NCBI RefSeq assembly: GCF_009711445.1 | Contig: NZ_SMMC01000199.1 | Location: forward strand, 1-39,837 | Direction: 5' to 3' | From: Curvivirga aplysinae | GTDB taxonomy: Bacteria > Pseudomonadota > Alphaproteobacteria > UBA8366 > Aestuariispiraceae | Length of the DNA: 39,837 nucleotides | In this document: positions 1 through 8,674 of the stretch, one piece after another | Layout: every line of letters starts with the position of its first letter | Position numbering within the stretch: the stretch's first letter is position 1 | Program-made: the position numbers and the translations under genes | The notes under the pieces: generated by a model | Databases searched by the model: none | What the model was told of the DNA's origin: nothing | What the model saw: the letters and a program-made list of their open reading frames with translations, nothing else

Positions 1-130
1 TGCATTGCCGCATATACTCCGGAAAATTTTCAGTATAATCTGAAGTAAATCTAAAAAAGAAAAATATAATTTCTGGATGGGTTGTAACATTTAGAGCAAA
101 GAATACCGGGATGAAGAAAAGGGTCATAAT
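1..130 (+). other. leader region upstream of methylmalonyl-CoA mutase
   Basis: Noncoding AT-rich stretch before the mutase. It contains TATAAT-like hexamers at 34-39 and 64-69, but neither has a convincing -35 partner at 16-18 bases. A purine-rich Shine-Dalgarno (AAAAGGG, 117-123) lies 7 bases before the ATG at 131. I see no other gene or strong dyad; the promoter may extend upstream of the window. Confidence 0.4.
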
Positions 131-2278
131 ATGAGCGTATTTGACAAGAAAACAGTTGATGACTGGAATGCAATGGCTGAGAAAGAGCTCAAAGGCCGTA
201 AAGCAGAAGAACTCATCTGGACAACCCCTGAAGGTATTCCTGTCAAACCTCTCTATACAGCTGCTGATCTTGAAGGCCTAGAGCATATGGCCGATGGCGG
301 TATGATGCCAGGCTCAGCTCCCTTCGTCCGTGGTCCCCGAGCAACCATGTATACAGGACGCCCATGGACAGTCCGCCAATATGCCGGGTTTTCAACGGCA
401 GAAGAATCCAATGCCTTTTACCGGCGTAATCTAGCTGCAGGCCAAATGGGCCTTTCTGTGGCTTTTGATCTGGCAACTCATCGTGGTTATGACAGTGACC
501 ATCCGCGCGTCATGGGGGATGTGGGTAAAGCCGGTGTTGCCATTGATTCCGTCGAAGATATGAAAATCCTTTTTGATCAAATCCCATTAGACAAGATGTC
601 CGTTTCGATGACTATGAATGGCGCTGTTCTTCCCATTATGGCGAACTATATTGTCGCCGCGGAAGAACAAGGTGTTTCACCAGAGCAGCTTTCAGGAACG
701 ATCCAAAATGACATCTTAAAAGAATTCATGGTTCGAAATACTTATATTTATCCGCCAGAACCATCCATGCGCGCGATTGCAGATATTATCGGCTACACAT
801 CCGACTTTATGCCGCGTTTTAATAGCATCTCTATTTCTGGCTACCATATGCAAGAAGCAGGTTCCACATGTGTGCAGGAATTGGCTTTCACAATTGCCGA
901 CGGCCTCGAATATGTTCGTGCAGCTCTTTCCAAGGGACAGGATGTGGATGCATTTGCACCACGTTTAAGTTTCTTCTTCTGTATAGGTATGAATTTCTTT
1001 ATGGAAGTTGCAAAGTTGCGTGCGGCCCGTTTCTTGTGGTCTAGCCTAATGCAAAAGCATTTCAAACCAAAAGACGCACGCAGCCTAATGTTACGCACAC
1101 ATTGCCAAACATCTGGTGTTTCTTTGACAGAACAGGACCCTTATAACAACGTGATCCGTACGACTGTCGAAGCGATGGCAGCGGCTTTGGGCGGCACTCA
1201 GTCCTTGCATACAAACGCATTGGATGAAGCTGTCGCCCTGCCAACAGATTTCTCCGCCCGAATTGCCCGCAACACCCAATTGGTCCTTCAAGAAGAAGCC
1301 GGCATTACCAAAACTGTCGATCCGTTGGCAGGCTCCTATTATGTGGAAAGTTTAACTGCGAGCTTGATCAAAGAAGCTGGCAAATTGATCGATGAAGTTG
1401 AAGAGCTTGGCGGCATGACAAAGGCTGTAGAAGCTGGCATGCCAAAATTAAAGATCGAAGAAGCAGCAGCCTTGAAACAAGCGCGTATCGACCGCAAGGA
1501 AGAAGTGATTGTTGGCGTGAATAAATATCAATTGGCTCAAGAAGACGAAATGGATATTCTTGATATTGATAATACTGCTGTTCGCGAACAACAAATTGCG
1601 CGCCTAGAGCGCACAAAGGCAAATCGCGATGAAACCGCTTGCCAAGCCGCACTTGATGCACTCACACAGGCGGCGCAGGAAAACAGTGGCAATTTACTTG
1701 CACTATCTGTCGATGCGGCACGCGCACGCGCTTCTGTTGGAGAGATTACATCAGCCATGGAAAAAGTTTTCACACGTCATAAGGCAGAAATTCGCTCCAT
1801 CTCAGGTGTCTATGGCTCTGCCTATGAAGGGGATGAAGGTTTCCAAAAGATCCGTAATGATGTGGAAAAATTTGCAGAAACCAATGGTCGCCGCCCTCGT
1901 ATGTTGGTTGTGAAAATGGGTCAAGATGGCCATGATCGAGGCGCTAAAGTCATTGCAACTGCTTTTGCAGATATTGGCTTTGATGTGGATATGGGGCCGC
2001 TCTTCCAAACGCCAGAGGAAGCAGCCCAACAAGCAATCGAAGCTGACGTGCATGTTATTGGCGTCTCTTCTCAAGCCGCAGGTCATAAAACACTTGTACC
2101 TGCCATGATTGATGCCCTTAAATCGGAAGGTGCAGAGGATATTATAGTGGTCTGTGGAGGGGTAATTCCGGCGCAGGATTATGACTTCCTGAAAAAAGCT
2201 GGTGTAGCTGCAATCTATGGCCCCGGCACGAATATTCCTGCTGCGGCAGCAGAAATTATGGAACTGGTTAGTAAATAA
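131..2278 (+). CDS. scpA: methylmalonyl-CoA mutase, adenosylcobalamin-dependent
   Basis: Interconverts (R)-methylmalonyl-CoA and succinyl-CoA in the cytoplasm, the last step of propionyl-CoA catabolism. The protein is 715 aa, the length of single-chain bacterial mutases such as E. coli ScpA. The N-terminal TIM-barrel substrate domain carries the [14 protein letters not shown] segment (residues 74-87). The C-terminal B12 domain has the DxHxxG signature as DGHDRG (599-604), with His601 the expected lower axial cobalt ligand, followed by the GGxxP motif of the Rossmann-like domain. The start at 131 is supported by AAAAGGG 7 bases upstream. No small-subunit gene is visible, fitting the homodimeric form. 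A hairpin terminator follows at 2318-2345. Confidence 0.95.
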   Translation: MSVFDKKTVDDWNAMAEKELKGRKAEELIWTTPEGIPVKPLYTAADLEGLEHMADGGMMPGSAPFVRGPRATMYTGRPWTVRQYAGFSTAEESNAFYRRNLAAGQMGLSVAFDLATHRGYDSDHPRVMGDVGKAGVAIDSVEDMKILFDQIPLDKMSVSMTMNGAVLPIMANYIVAAEEQGVSPEQLSGTIQNDILKEFMVRNTYIYPPEPSMRAIADIIGYTSDFMPRFNSISISGYHMQEAGSTCVQELAFTIADGLEYVRAALSKGQDVDAFAPRLSFFFCIGMNFFMEVAKLRAARFLWSSLMQKHFKPKDARSLMLRTHCQTSGVSLTEQDPYNNVIRTTVEAMAAALGGTQSLHTNALDEAVALPTDFSARIARNTQLVLQEEAGITKTVDPLAGSYYVESLTASLIKEAGKLIDEVEELGGMTKAVEAGMPKLKIEEAAALKQARIDRKEEVIVGVNKYQLAQEDEMDILDIDNTAVREQQIARLERTKANRDETACQAALDALTQAAQENSGNLLALSVDAARARASVGEITSAMEKVFTRHKAEIRSISGVYGSAYEGDEGFQKIRNDVEKFAETNGRRPRMLVVKMGQDGHDRGAKVIATAFADIGFDVDMGPLFQTPEEAAQQAIEADVHVIGVSSQAAGHKTLVPAMIDALKSEGAEDIIVVCGGVIPAQDYDFLKKAGVAAIYGPGTNIPAAAAEIMELVSK

Positions 2279-2317
2279 CCAGAAAACATTTCTCTTTTGT
2301 TCATACAATTGTTCAAG

Positions 2318-2345
2318 GCCCGTGAGAAATCATGGGCTTCTTTTT
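2318..2345 (+). terminator. intrinsic terminator after methylmalonyl-CoA mutase
   Basis: GCCCGTGA (2318-2325), a GAAA tetraloop, and TCATGGGC (2330-2337) form an 8-bp stem with one G-U pair, followed by TTCTTTTT. It lies 40 bases after the stop codon. No + strand gene follows until 2459, so the mutase is probably a single-gene transcript. Confidence 0.85.
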
Positions 2346-2458
2346 ATGTCAAATTTGGAAACAATAAGTTTATTTTGAACCTATTTAAATTTCGGAGTAA
2401 ACTTCTTACATAGTCCTGAAAGATTAAAGTAAATCATAATCATTCTTAGGAGAGACAA

Positions 2459-3013
2459 ATGCATTGGCGCAATCAACAAACCCATTGGGGGATGGTAGCT
2501 ATCCTAATGCATTTTGGCGTTGCATTTACTGTCTTTGGTTTATTTGCCTTGGGGTGGTGGATGGTTGATCTCACTTATTACGATTCCTGGTATAAACCAG
2601 CGCCACATATCCATAAAAGTATAGGTATACTGTTATTTATAACCATGATTTTACGTTTGGCGTGGCGAATTTTTGATAAGCCACCTGAACATCTTGATAC
2701 CCATGCGAAATGGGAACAAATATCTGCGAAAATTACACATATTTTACTTTATGCACTTATTTTTGGCATCATTTTTAGCGGCTATCTTATTTCTACGGCT
2801 GATGGACGCCCCATAAAGGTCTTCGATTGGTTTGAAGTACCAGCTTTAATCACTTCGATCGAAAAACAAGAAGATATTGCCGGTGTTATCCACTGGTATG
2901 CAGCATGCGTTCTCATAGGATTAGCAGTGTTACATATTCTAGGTGCATTTAAACACCATGTGATTGATAAGGATACAACATTAACTCGCATGCTAGGCAA
3001 GAATAGACGCTAA
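2459..3013 (+). CDS. cytochrome b561 (YceJ/CybB family)
   Basis: Inner-membrane dihaem b-type cytochrome of 184 aa with four predicted transmembrane helices (about 11-33, 52-70, 93-112, 142-164). Histidines in helix positions expected for haem ligation are His18, His52, His145 and His159. In this family electrons pass from quinol to haem; E. coli CybB can oxidise superoxide. The start has a good Shine-Dalgarno (AGGAGA, spacing about 6). The yceI-type gene follows 52 bases downstream, the same pairing as E. coli yceJ-yceI, so the two are likely co-transcribed and act together. The physiological electron partner cannot be read from sequence. Confidence 0.88.
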   Translation: MHWRNQQTHWGMVAILMHFGVAFTVFGLFALGWWMVDLTYYDSWYKPAPHIHKSIGILLFITMILRLAWRIFDKPPEHLDTHAKWEQISAKITHILLYALIFGIIFSGYLISTADGRPIKVFDWFEVPALITSIEKQEDIAGVIHWYAACVLIGLAVLHILGAFKHHVIDKDTTLTRMLGKNRR

Positions 3014-3065
3014 CAAAGACTCCAACTTTTACTATTTAACATCTTACCAACGAAGGACTAGGTTC

Positions 3066-3647
3066 ATGATAAAATTTTTCACAAAATCTGCAATCATCGC
3101 AGCTGCGATGTTTACTTCTGTGTCCGGATTTGCAGCTGACAGCTTCAAAATCGACACAGATGGTGCCCATGCTTATATCGATTTCAAAATTTCACATTTA
3201 GGGTACAGCTGGATTTCTGGTCGTTTTAACACATTTGAAGGCGATTTTAGCTTTTCCCAAGATAACCCTTCTGATGCACAAGTTTCTGTTACAATCGACG
3301 CGACCAGCCTCGATTCCAATCATGCAGAACGTGACAAACATATCCGCTCTGCTGATTTCCTTGAAACGGATAAATTCCCATCCGCTTCTTTCAAAAGTAC
3401 AGGCTTTAACTATACAGGTGATGGTAAAGGCGTGCTGACAGGTGATTTAACTCTTAAAGGTGTCACAAAATCTATCGAAATCGAAGTAAGCCATATTGGC
3501 CAAGGTGATGACCCATGGGGTAACTACCGTTCCGGTTTTTTAGGTGAAACAGCTTTGACAATCGCAGATTTCGGCATCACACAACCTTATTTACCAGCTG
3601 ATATGCAGGTCTTCTTAGAATTAGGCGTAGAAGGTATTCGTCAATAA
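3066..3647 (+). CDS. YceI family periplasmic lipid-binding protein
   Basis: 193-aa secreted protein with a signal peptide (hydrophobic core about 7-20; likely cleavage after Ala23 in GFA-AD). The rest fits the YceI lipocalin-like beta-barrel: N-terminal DGAHAYIDFKISHLG, the GRF..F.G.F motif, and LTGDLTLKGVTK about two-thirds along. Characterised relatives (TTHA0802, and the E. coli base-induced protein) bind polyisoprenoids such as ubiquinone-8 in the periplasm. Pairing with cytochrome b561 suggests a quinone-related role. GAAGGA lies about 8 bases before the ATG. A strong terminator follows at 3676-3710. Confidence 0.9.
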   Translation: MIKFFTKSAIIAAAMFTSVSGFAADSFKIDTDGAHAYIDFKISHLGYSWISGRFNTFEGDFSFSQDNPSDAQVSVTIDATSLDSNHAERDKHIRSADFLETDKFPSASFKSTGFNYTGDGKGVLTGDLTLKGVTKSIEIEVSHIGQGDDPWGNYRSGFLGETALTIADFGITQPYLPADMQVFLELGVEGIRQ

Positions 3648-3675
3648 GCCTAACAAGGAATACAAGTATATTAAT

Positions 3676-3710
3676 AAAGGCCGAACTGTTATATCAGTTC
3701 GGCCTTTTTT
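3676..3710 (+). terminator. intrinsic terminator of the b561/YceI operon
   Basis: AAAGGCCGAACTG (3676-3688), loop of 6, and CAGTTCGGCCTTT (3695-3707) form a perfect 13-bp stem ending in a T run (TTTTTT at 3705-3710). The convergent gene's TGA stop (3694-3696) and its last codons lie inside the loop and right arm, so one sequence serves as + strand terminator and as coding 3' end on the other strand. Confidence 0.92.
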
Positions 3711-5010
3711 GTGCCTGATGATACATAGCCACAGCGAATCCGAACCCAATGAAAACCCATAAATGACGTTGATACATAATTTCAGATGTTTGGCTCATCA
3801 CAGCTGCTACAATTAAAATCAAACACATAGCAAAACATATCCAATTATCTCTGGTCAGCCAAAACAACCGGAAAAGATATATGAAAAGAGCCAAGACAAT
3901 TCCAAATCCAATTATTCCGGTTTCTGCTAACAACCACAATCCGGTATTATGTAATACACTCCCTTCGCGTACGGCATGTTCTAATGAATGGTTTTTATAA
4001 TATCCTAAGCCAGCACCAAAAATAGGATGCTCTAACCAAATCTGGAAGGCAATTTTATATGATTCCAGTCTTTCTATCGTACCCGTGTCAGAGCCTTCTA
4101 TCAGAATTCCTTGAGAAAGATATGTAGGATTTAAACTATGGGCAGCTCTACCTATATTTGCCCCCGCATCCCCCACGCCAAATACTCCCAGAGAATTCAT
4201 AATATCAGCAAGCCAAACAAACCCATTTCCAATTACAACTGGAACTAAAACAGCCATAAATGTCACGAATACTAACTTATTGATAAGTTTAGGATGACAA
4301 ATTAGCGCAACAATAGCCACAGATACATAAGCAATCATTGCTCCCCTTGACCCGGTCAGAAATAAGCACGTCAGCAAGACAAACAGACTCAACCAGATTA
4401 ATTTTCTCGATGCTACTTGAAATTTACACAGAGCTGATAAACCAAAAATTATCATACAGGCCAGAAAGAAACCATATGCATTTGGATTTCTCAATAAACC
4501 CGAAAGCCTCTGAGGATATGCTATATTCAATAAATTATTTTGTGAGGCGTTAAGCCGATGATACAGATGAAAAACAAGGCCAATAGCAGCAACCAAAACT
4601 GAGATAACAAGTATCGTTCTTAACAAAGTATATTGAGATTTTTCCGGCTCAATTCCAGTTAAACTTTTTCCCGCCAAATATGTAACAAAAAATATCCCTG
4701 AAAGAAGCAATACACCGACCACCTTTACCAATGCCCACGAATACGATTCTCCTTTAAGAAACATGAAATTAAATACAAAAAATGTTAATAAAATCGATAG
4801 CATACCGATCATGAAACGTAACTCGAAAAAATCTTTCTTCTCTAGCGTAAAAATCACTGGAATACATAGGATCACTAGCAGAAAATCTGCAGCAGAAAGT
4901 CGTAAAGAATTACCCATCAAGACAAACTCAATTGAGAATTGTGCACTTGCTAAAAGCAAGACTATAAATACACACAATACTTTATTACTAAGAATATTTT
5001 TCATTTTCAT
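3694..5010 (-). CDS. O-antigen ligase/polymerase-like membrane protein (Wzy_C family)
   Basis: 438-aa polytopic inner-membrane protein with about 10-12 hydrophobic helices. The region GSRGAMIAY followed by a long periplasmic loop and HPIFGAGLGYYKNHS...VLHNTGLWLLAETGIIGF matches the Wzy_C/WaaL pattern, in which the loop carries the residues that transfer undecaprenyl-linked polysaccharide. Ligase and polymerase members cannot be told apart from sequence alone. The gene is AT-rich. It starts 39 bases from the divergent flippase-like gene; no clear Shine-Dalgarno precedes 5010, and Met3 (5004) is an alternative start. Likely role: surface polysaccharide or lipopolysaccharide assembly. Confidence 0.8.
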   Translation of the reverse strand: MKMKNILSNKVLCVFIVLLLASAQFSIEFVLMGNSLRLSAADFLLVILCIPVIFTLEKKDFFELRFMIGMLSILLTFFVFNFMFLKGESYSWALVKVVGVLLLSGIFFVTYLAGKSLTGIEPEKSQYTLLRTILVISVLVAAIGLVFHLYHRLNASQNNLLNIAYPQRLSGLLRNPNAYGFFLACMIIFGLSALCKFQVASRKLIWLSLFVLLTCLFLTGSRGAMIAYVSVAIVALICHPKLINKLVFVTFMAVLVPVVIGNGFVWLADIMNSLGVFGVGDAGANIGRAAHSLNPTYLSQGILIEGSDTGTIERLESYKIAFQIWLEHPIFGAGLGYYKNHSLEHAVREGSVLHNTGLWLLAETGIIGFGIVLALFIYLFRLFWLTRDNWICFAMCLILIVAAVMSQTSEIMYQRHLWVFIGFGFAVAMYHQAQKRPN

Positions 5011-5091
5011 AAATGTTTTTTTTACAATGCTTGTTGAAAATAAAAGGATATGCCATATATCAATGGATTAGTTTTCACAGTAATAAAGATA

Positions 5092-6015
5092 ATGCGCAAA
5101 ATCTTCAATCTCTTGATAAGCATAGGGCTACTATTTCTTGCTGTTTATTATTTCGGTGTTGATCGGATTATTGAACAAGCAAAGAATATTAAATTGGAAT
5201 TCTTCCTTTTTGCAATTATAATCAATCTACTGCTTATACCCATTGTAACAAAGCGCTGGCAGCTTATCCTTCGTTTACTAACGCCGCTTCCGAACTTCAT
5301 CCAATGTCTACGCGCTCAACTAGTTGCTATGTATGCGGGATTATTTTTTCCGGGACTCATCTCCGGTACTGCTGTCAAACTTGTATTGATGCGCCAAATT
5401 GGCATAAGAAGCAAATATACATTATTGAGCATTCTGTTCGATAAGATCGCGATTGTCTTACCTCTTGTTACATGTATAGCGATTAGTGTGCCCTTCATTG
5501 CTGACACGCATGTATTTCAAGAGGAACTCGATAATTTCCCCAAAGTAGTTGCTGCTGTATTTCTAGTCTTCATATCTATTATCGCAGGTGCCTTGCTGAT
5601 TCCACGACTTATTCATAATGATTCAATGGTACTTAAAAACCTCCTTCAACTTCATAAAGGCAAAATAGCGGCCATCTTTTTATGGGGAATAGTCGTTGTC
5701 TGCATGGGCGTCCTTCAATACTGGACTTTATTTGAATTCAACGCCAGTCTTGCAGACCTTTTTTTGGTGACACCTGCTGTTATCTTTATTTCATCTCTGC
5801 CTTTATCCATCGGTGGCTGGGGCCTTCGAGAAGGGAGCGGGATCTTGTTTTTTGCCCTTATTGATATTCCCGGAGAAGTGGCGCTTCTTGCATCAGTACA
5901 AGTCGGATTTGCAGGAATTATTGTCAGTATGATTGGCGCTTTCTTTTGGTCCAAAGATCTTATTCCAGAAGGAAAAAAGGCAATGTCAGCGGCTATTGCC
6001 AAAACCAAAAACTGA
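5092..6015 (+). CDS. flippase-like membrane protein (lysylphosphatidylglycerol synthase TM region family)
   Basis: Inner-membrane protein of about 307 aa with seven or eight predicted helices, of the PF03706 type also found in MprF and AglD. Family landmarks are the early RWQLILR segment, a helix with YAGLFFPGLISGTAVKLVLM, and SLPLSIGGWGLREGSG near the C-terminus. The frame is open from ATG 5050, but the AAAGGA there is only 2 bases from that ATG. The ATG at 5092 begins at the natural first helix (MRKIFNLLISIG), so I prefer it. The divergent neighbour is an O-antigen ligase-like gene, which suggests both act on membrane-linked glycans or lipids. The substrate is unknown. Confidence 0.75.
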   Translation: MRKIFNLLISIGLLFLAVYYFGVDRIIEQAKNIKLEFFLFAIIINLLLIPIVTKRWQLILRLLTPLPNFIQCLRAQLVAMYAGLFFPGLISGTAVKLVLMRQIGIRSKYTLLSILFDKIAIVLPLVTCIAISVPFIADTHVFQEELDNFPKVVAAVFLVFISIIAGALLIPRLIHNDSMVLKNLLQLHKGKIAAIFLWGIVVVCMGVLQYWTLFEFNASLADLFLVTPAVIFISSLPLSIGGWGLREGSGILFFALIDIPGEVALLASVQVGFAGIIVSMIGAFFWSKDLIPEGKKAMSAAIAKTKN

Positions 6016-6045
6016 AAAAGCTCGGTTATAAAGACCGAGCTTTTT
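6015..6045. terminator. bidirectional intrinsic terminator
   Basis: AAAAAGCTCGGT (6015-6026) and ACCGAGCTTTTT (6034-6045) form a perfect 12-bp stem with a 7-base loop. The A run on the left and T run on the right make it functional on both strands. It lies between the convergent flippase-like gene (stop 6013-6015) and the cyclophilin gene (stop at 6075). Confidence 0.92.
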
Positions 6046-6074
6046 ATATTGCGTTATCTATGCTTTCGACAGGA

Positions 6075-6626
6075 TTAATCTACGTCAGCAGCAACCCGCA
6101 TGGAAACAATCTTATCACGCTCACCAAGAACAGCACCATTCGGCCCTTCACCCATCTTGATATTGTCAACAAATTCCATTCCTTCAATAACTTTCCCCCA
6201 GACAGTATATTGTTGGTCCAACCAAGGTGCATCCTGGAAAACAATAAAGAACTGACTATCAGCACTATTGGGGTCCTGTGAACGCGCCATAGACAGTGTA
6301 CCGCGTACATGTTTTTCAGCTGAGAATTCACCATCTAGATTCTGACCGGATCCGCCTGTTCCATTACCATCAGGATCACCAGTTTGCGCCATAAATCCTT
6401 CGATCACACGATGAAAAACAATACCATCATAAAACTTCTCACGTGTTAATTCTTTAATACGTGCCACATGATTTGGTGCCAAGTCAGGACGTAACTCGAT
6501 CACAACACGCCCATCTTTCAATTCAAGATAAATCGTGTTTTCAGGGTCCAACGCAGATGCGGCTCCTGCTGAAAGAGAAAGCCCAATTGCGAAACATGCA
6601 GATTTCATAAAACGGGAAGCAAACAC
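6075..6626 (-). CDS. periplasmic peptidyl-prolyl cis-trans isomerase, cyclophilin type
   Basis: 183 aa. An N-terminal signal peptide (hydrophobic 8-20, likely cleavage after ASA at residue 25) predicts export to the periplasm, as for E. coli PpiA. The cyclophilin fold is marked by VFHRVI (catalytic Arg), FMAQTGDPDGNGTGG, a MARS..PNSADSQFFIV segment and a conserved Trp in the APWLD region. It catalyses proline isomerisation during folding of secreted proteins. The start codon is GTG at 6626: AAGGAG lies 7 bases upstream, while the in-frame ATG at 6608 has no such site. A shared terminator lies downstream at 6015-6045. Confidence 0.92.
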   Translation of the reverse strand: MFASRFMKSACFAIGLSLSAGAASALDPENTIYLELKDGRVVIELRPDLAPNHVARIKELTREKFYDGIVFHRVIEGFMAQTGDPDGNGTGGSGQNLDGEFSAEKHVRGTLSMARSQDPNSADSQFFIVFQDAPWLDQQYTVWGKVIEGMEFVDNIKMGEGPNGAVLGERDKIVSMRVAADVD

Positions 6627-6652
6627 AAACCCACTCCTTAGTTAATTAGATT

Positions 6653-6662
6653 CTTCTAGAAG
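6653..6662. promoter_or_regulatory. 10-bp palindrome in a divergent promoter region
   Basis: CTTCTAGAAG is a perfect palindrome lying between the divergent cyclophilin and exonuclease genes (intergenic 6627-6759), close to the GTG start at 6626. It may be an operator, but 10 bp alone is weak evidence. I cannot name a regulator. Confidence 0.25.
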
Positions 6663-6759
6663 GGAGAATATCCGACTCATTCTTTCATTGCACGTATATT
6701 CTTTAACTTCTATCTTGTGAATTATAAAAATATACTTCCTTAAATTTTGAGATTTTCCC

Positions 6760-7590
6760 ATGCTTGATCAAATCTTTGTCTTCGATATCGAGACCATTCC
6801 GGACACGGATGCTGTTCCCAATCTAACCGGATTAGATAACAAAGATATCGACATGCGCAGGAAATCCTTAGAAGATTACCACTTGAACATCACGGACGGT
6901 CGCAATGCTTTTCCTAGACAGTGTTTCCATAAAGTCGTCGCCATCAGTTTTCTACGTGCCCGCATCTTACGCGATGGCGATTATGAAACCTATCAAATAG
7001 AAGAAATTCGCTCTGGTGGAAATGAACATTCTGACGAGGAAGAGCTTATAAGGGGATTCTTTCAGTATTGTGGCAAACATGTACCACGACTTATTAGCTT
7101 TAATGGGCGTGGTTTTGATCTTCCAGTATTAAAATATAGAGCAATGAAATACGGTATTTCTGCTGAATGGCTTCACAAAGTAGGGGATAAATGGAATAAC
7201 TACAATCAACGTTATTCAAAAGCATGGCATTGTGATTTACTTGAACAGCTTTCTGATTACGGCGCCTCTGCACGTTTAAGGTTAAATGAGGTATGTGCTG
7301 CGTTTAATCTACCCGGTAAAACTGGTGTGGATGGGGGAGATGTGATGGAACTGTATGACCAAGGAAAAATTCAAGAAATCAGAGATTATTGTGAAACAGA
7401 TGTTATTAACACCTTTCTTGTCTATCTAAGATATGCATTACATACCGGGGTTACGGATGCAGACGGATATAATCATGCGCGTATCCTTTTACAAAGCGAA
7501 TTGGAAGAAAGATCAGACAAAAACATGGCTTACAAAGAATTTCTGGAAGCTTGGCGCAAAAGTAGCCAAGGAAATTTCTCCGCCCTTTGA
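6760..7590 (+). CDS. predicted 3'-5' exonuclease, PolB exonuclease-like (PF10108 type)
   Basis: 276 aa of DnaQ/RNase H-like fold. The DEDDy catalytic set is visible: Asp9 and Glu11 in VFDIET, Asp120 in FNGRGFD, and Tyr210/Asp214 in YCETD. This matches the stand-alone exonuclease family related to the proofreading domain of family B DNA polymerases. No polymerase domain is attached. It should remove nucleotides from DNA or RNA 3' ends in the cytoplasm, probably in repair or RNA processing; the substrate is unproven. It is divergent from the cyclophilin gene and followed by a 159-base spacer containing a strong dyad. Confidence 0.85.
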   Translation: MLDQIFVFDIETIPDTDAVPNLTGLDNKDIDMRRKSLEDYHLNITDGRNAFPRQCFHKVVAISFLRARILRDGDYETYQIEEIRSGGNEHSDEEELIRGFFQYCGKHVPRLISFNGRGFDLPVLKYRAMKYGISAEWLHKVGDKWNNYNQRYSKAWHCDLLEQLSDYGASARLRLNEVCAAFNLPGKTGVDGGDVMELYDQGKIQEIRDYCETDVINTFLVYLRYALHTGVTDADGYNHARILLQSELEERSDKNMAYKEFLEAWRKSSQGNFSAL

Positions 7591-7667
7591 AATTAAAGAC
7601 AAAAAAATCAATTTGTGCTATTATAGATAAGAAGAATTAATTCAACTCATCTGGCTTAAATCTTCCT

Positions 7668-7705
7668 GAATTATGCTTGATTTCTATAGAAAATGAGCAT
7701 AATTC
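7668..7705. promoter_or_regulatory. perfect 10-bp inverted repeat upstream of the receiver gene
   Basis: GAATTATGCT (7668-7677) and AGCATAATTC (7696-7705) are exact reverse complements 18 bases apart. The dyad lies in the spacer after the exonuclease gene, 45 bases before the preferred start of the receiver protein. It could be an operator or a stem-loop in the mRNA leader. There is no adjacent T run, so a classical terminator is less likely. Confidence 0.5.
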
Positions 7706-7749
7706 TAAGTTATTGGCAATTTAAGATTATTTTTCTGGGGATTTTATCA

Positions 7750-8253
7750 ATGGTTCAAATGGCGGTTCCAAATCAAAAGATTATCAAAGCAACTTCGATG
7801 TTTTTTGACCCCAACCGTGATTCCGGCCCCATTGGTCGCGCAGCCCTTCAAAGTGCAGGCCTAACGAATACTCAATTTCATTTAGATATAGACATGGCGA
7901 TGAGTTATCTCTCCATGCATACGCCTGAACTTTTGGTTGTAGATCTAGCTCCAGACACCAAAGAAGATGGGTTGATGTTAATCGCTGCTGCACGCAGTAA
8001 AAAAGACGATAACCCACCTCGTGTACTTGGTCTCCTTGCAGGTGGTACGCGTGAAGCTTTAGTTGAAGCTATCAAAGGAGGCGTTGATACTGTCATCGTT
8101 AAACCTTTAGCACCCGATAGTCTTCACAAAAAAATCAAAAGTCTAATGGCAAGCCCACAAAATTACATTTCCGCTAAAGGTTATTACGGGCCGGATCGTC
8201 GTCGCGTTCCAGATGCAGAGGAATTTACAGGCGAAGAGCGTCGTAGTAACTAA
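7750..8253 (+). CDS. single-domain response regulator receiver protein
   Basis: About 167 aa. A CheY-like fold is indicated by the acceptor Asp in LLVVDLAPD (Asp65 from this start), a small-residue position in LGLLAGGTRE, and the conserved Lys in TVIVKPL. The usual N-terminal DD pair is replaced by FFDPNRD, so this is a divergent receiver. The C-terminus adds a basic tail with GPDRRR and EERRSN, and there is no output domain. The frame extends to ATG 7693, but that start lies in the spacer of an inverted repeat. ATG 7750 has GGGG about 9 bases upstream (ATG 7759 is another option). No cognate kinase is adjacent. Confidence 0.7.
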   Translation: MVQMAVPNQKIIKATSMFFDPNRDSGPIGRAALQSAGLTNTQFHLDIDMAMSYLSMHTPELLVVDLAPDTKEDGLMLIAAARSKKDDNPPRVLGLLAGGTREALVEAIKGGVDTVIVKPLAPDSLHKKIKSLMASPQNYISAKGYYGPDRRRVPDAEEFTGEERRSN

Positions 8254-8269
8254 TCTCCTTCACAAGAGA

Positions 8270-8290
8270 CAGCCAGCATTAAGCTGGCTG
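8270..8290. terminator. stem-loop at a convergent gene junction
   Basis: CAGCCAGC (8270-8277) and GCTGGCTG (8283-8290) form a perfect 8-bp stem with a 5-base loop. The TAA stop of the VOC gene (8279-8281, minus strand) lies in the loop. Neither side has a strong T run, so it may block read-through or stabilise 3' ends rather than terminate efficiently. Confidence 0.5.
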
Positions 8291-8668
8291 AATTAAATCC
8301 CATTTATGCCCAAAAGGATCGGAAAAAATAACAACCTTTCCATAAGGTTCGTTACGCGGTGCCTCCATAAATACGACCCCTGCATTCTTCATTTTTAGAT
8401 AATCGGCTTCGAACTGATTAGTTCGCAGAATAAGTAAAACACCACCTGCAGCCTGATTTCCAATAGCATTTAATTCTTCTGTTTTTTCCGCCCTCTTAAA
8501 TACAAGGCAGGTCTCAATAGCCCCTTTTGGTCGAACAACAATCCAGCGTTTATCAGGCGCTAATTCAACATCTTGAACAACTTCAAACCCCAGGATATTA
8601 ACATAAAACTCTTTGGCTTGATCATAATCTGGCACAATCAAGCTAATCGACGAAATAAATTGAGACAT
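8279..8668 (-). CDS. VOC (glyoxalase/bleomycin resistance) superfamily protein
   Basis: 129 aa with the paired beta-alpha-beta-beta-beta modules of the vicinal oxygen chelate fold: FISSISLIVPDYDQAKEFYVNILGFEV in the first half and GGVLLILRTNQFEADY ... VVIFSDPFGHKWDLIQ in the second. Family members are small metal enzymes (glyoxalases, dioxygenases) or binding proteins. Metal ligands are not obvious here because the usual C-terminal Glu position reads Gln (DLIQ), so I assign no reaction. The start is 6 bases after the TerB stop, so it is probably the last gene of the helicase-S4-TerB-VOC transcript. Confidence 0.85.
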   Translation of the reverse strand: MSQFISSISLIVPDYDQAKEFYVNILGFEVVQDVELAPDKRWIVVRPKGAIETCLVFKRAEKTEELNAIGNQAAGGVLLILRTNQFEADYLKMKNAGVVFMEAPRNEPYGKVVIFSDPFGHKWDLIQPA

Positions 8669-8674
8669 GTTTCG

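Noticed and set aside
1802-2308. 168-codon open frame antisense to methylmalonyl-CoA mutase
   Set aside because: It lies opposite the conserved cobalamin domain and its translation has no recognisable features; a shadow of the real gene.
2428-2448. Fur-like box (ATAATCATT) before cytochrome b561
   Set aside because: It matches only half of a Fur box by eye; too weak for a claim.
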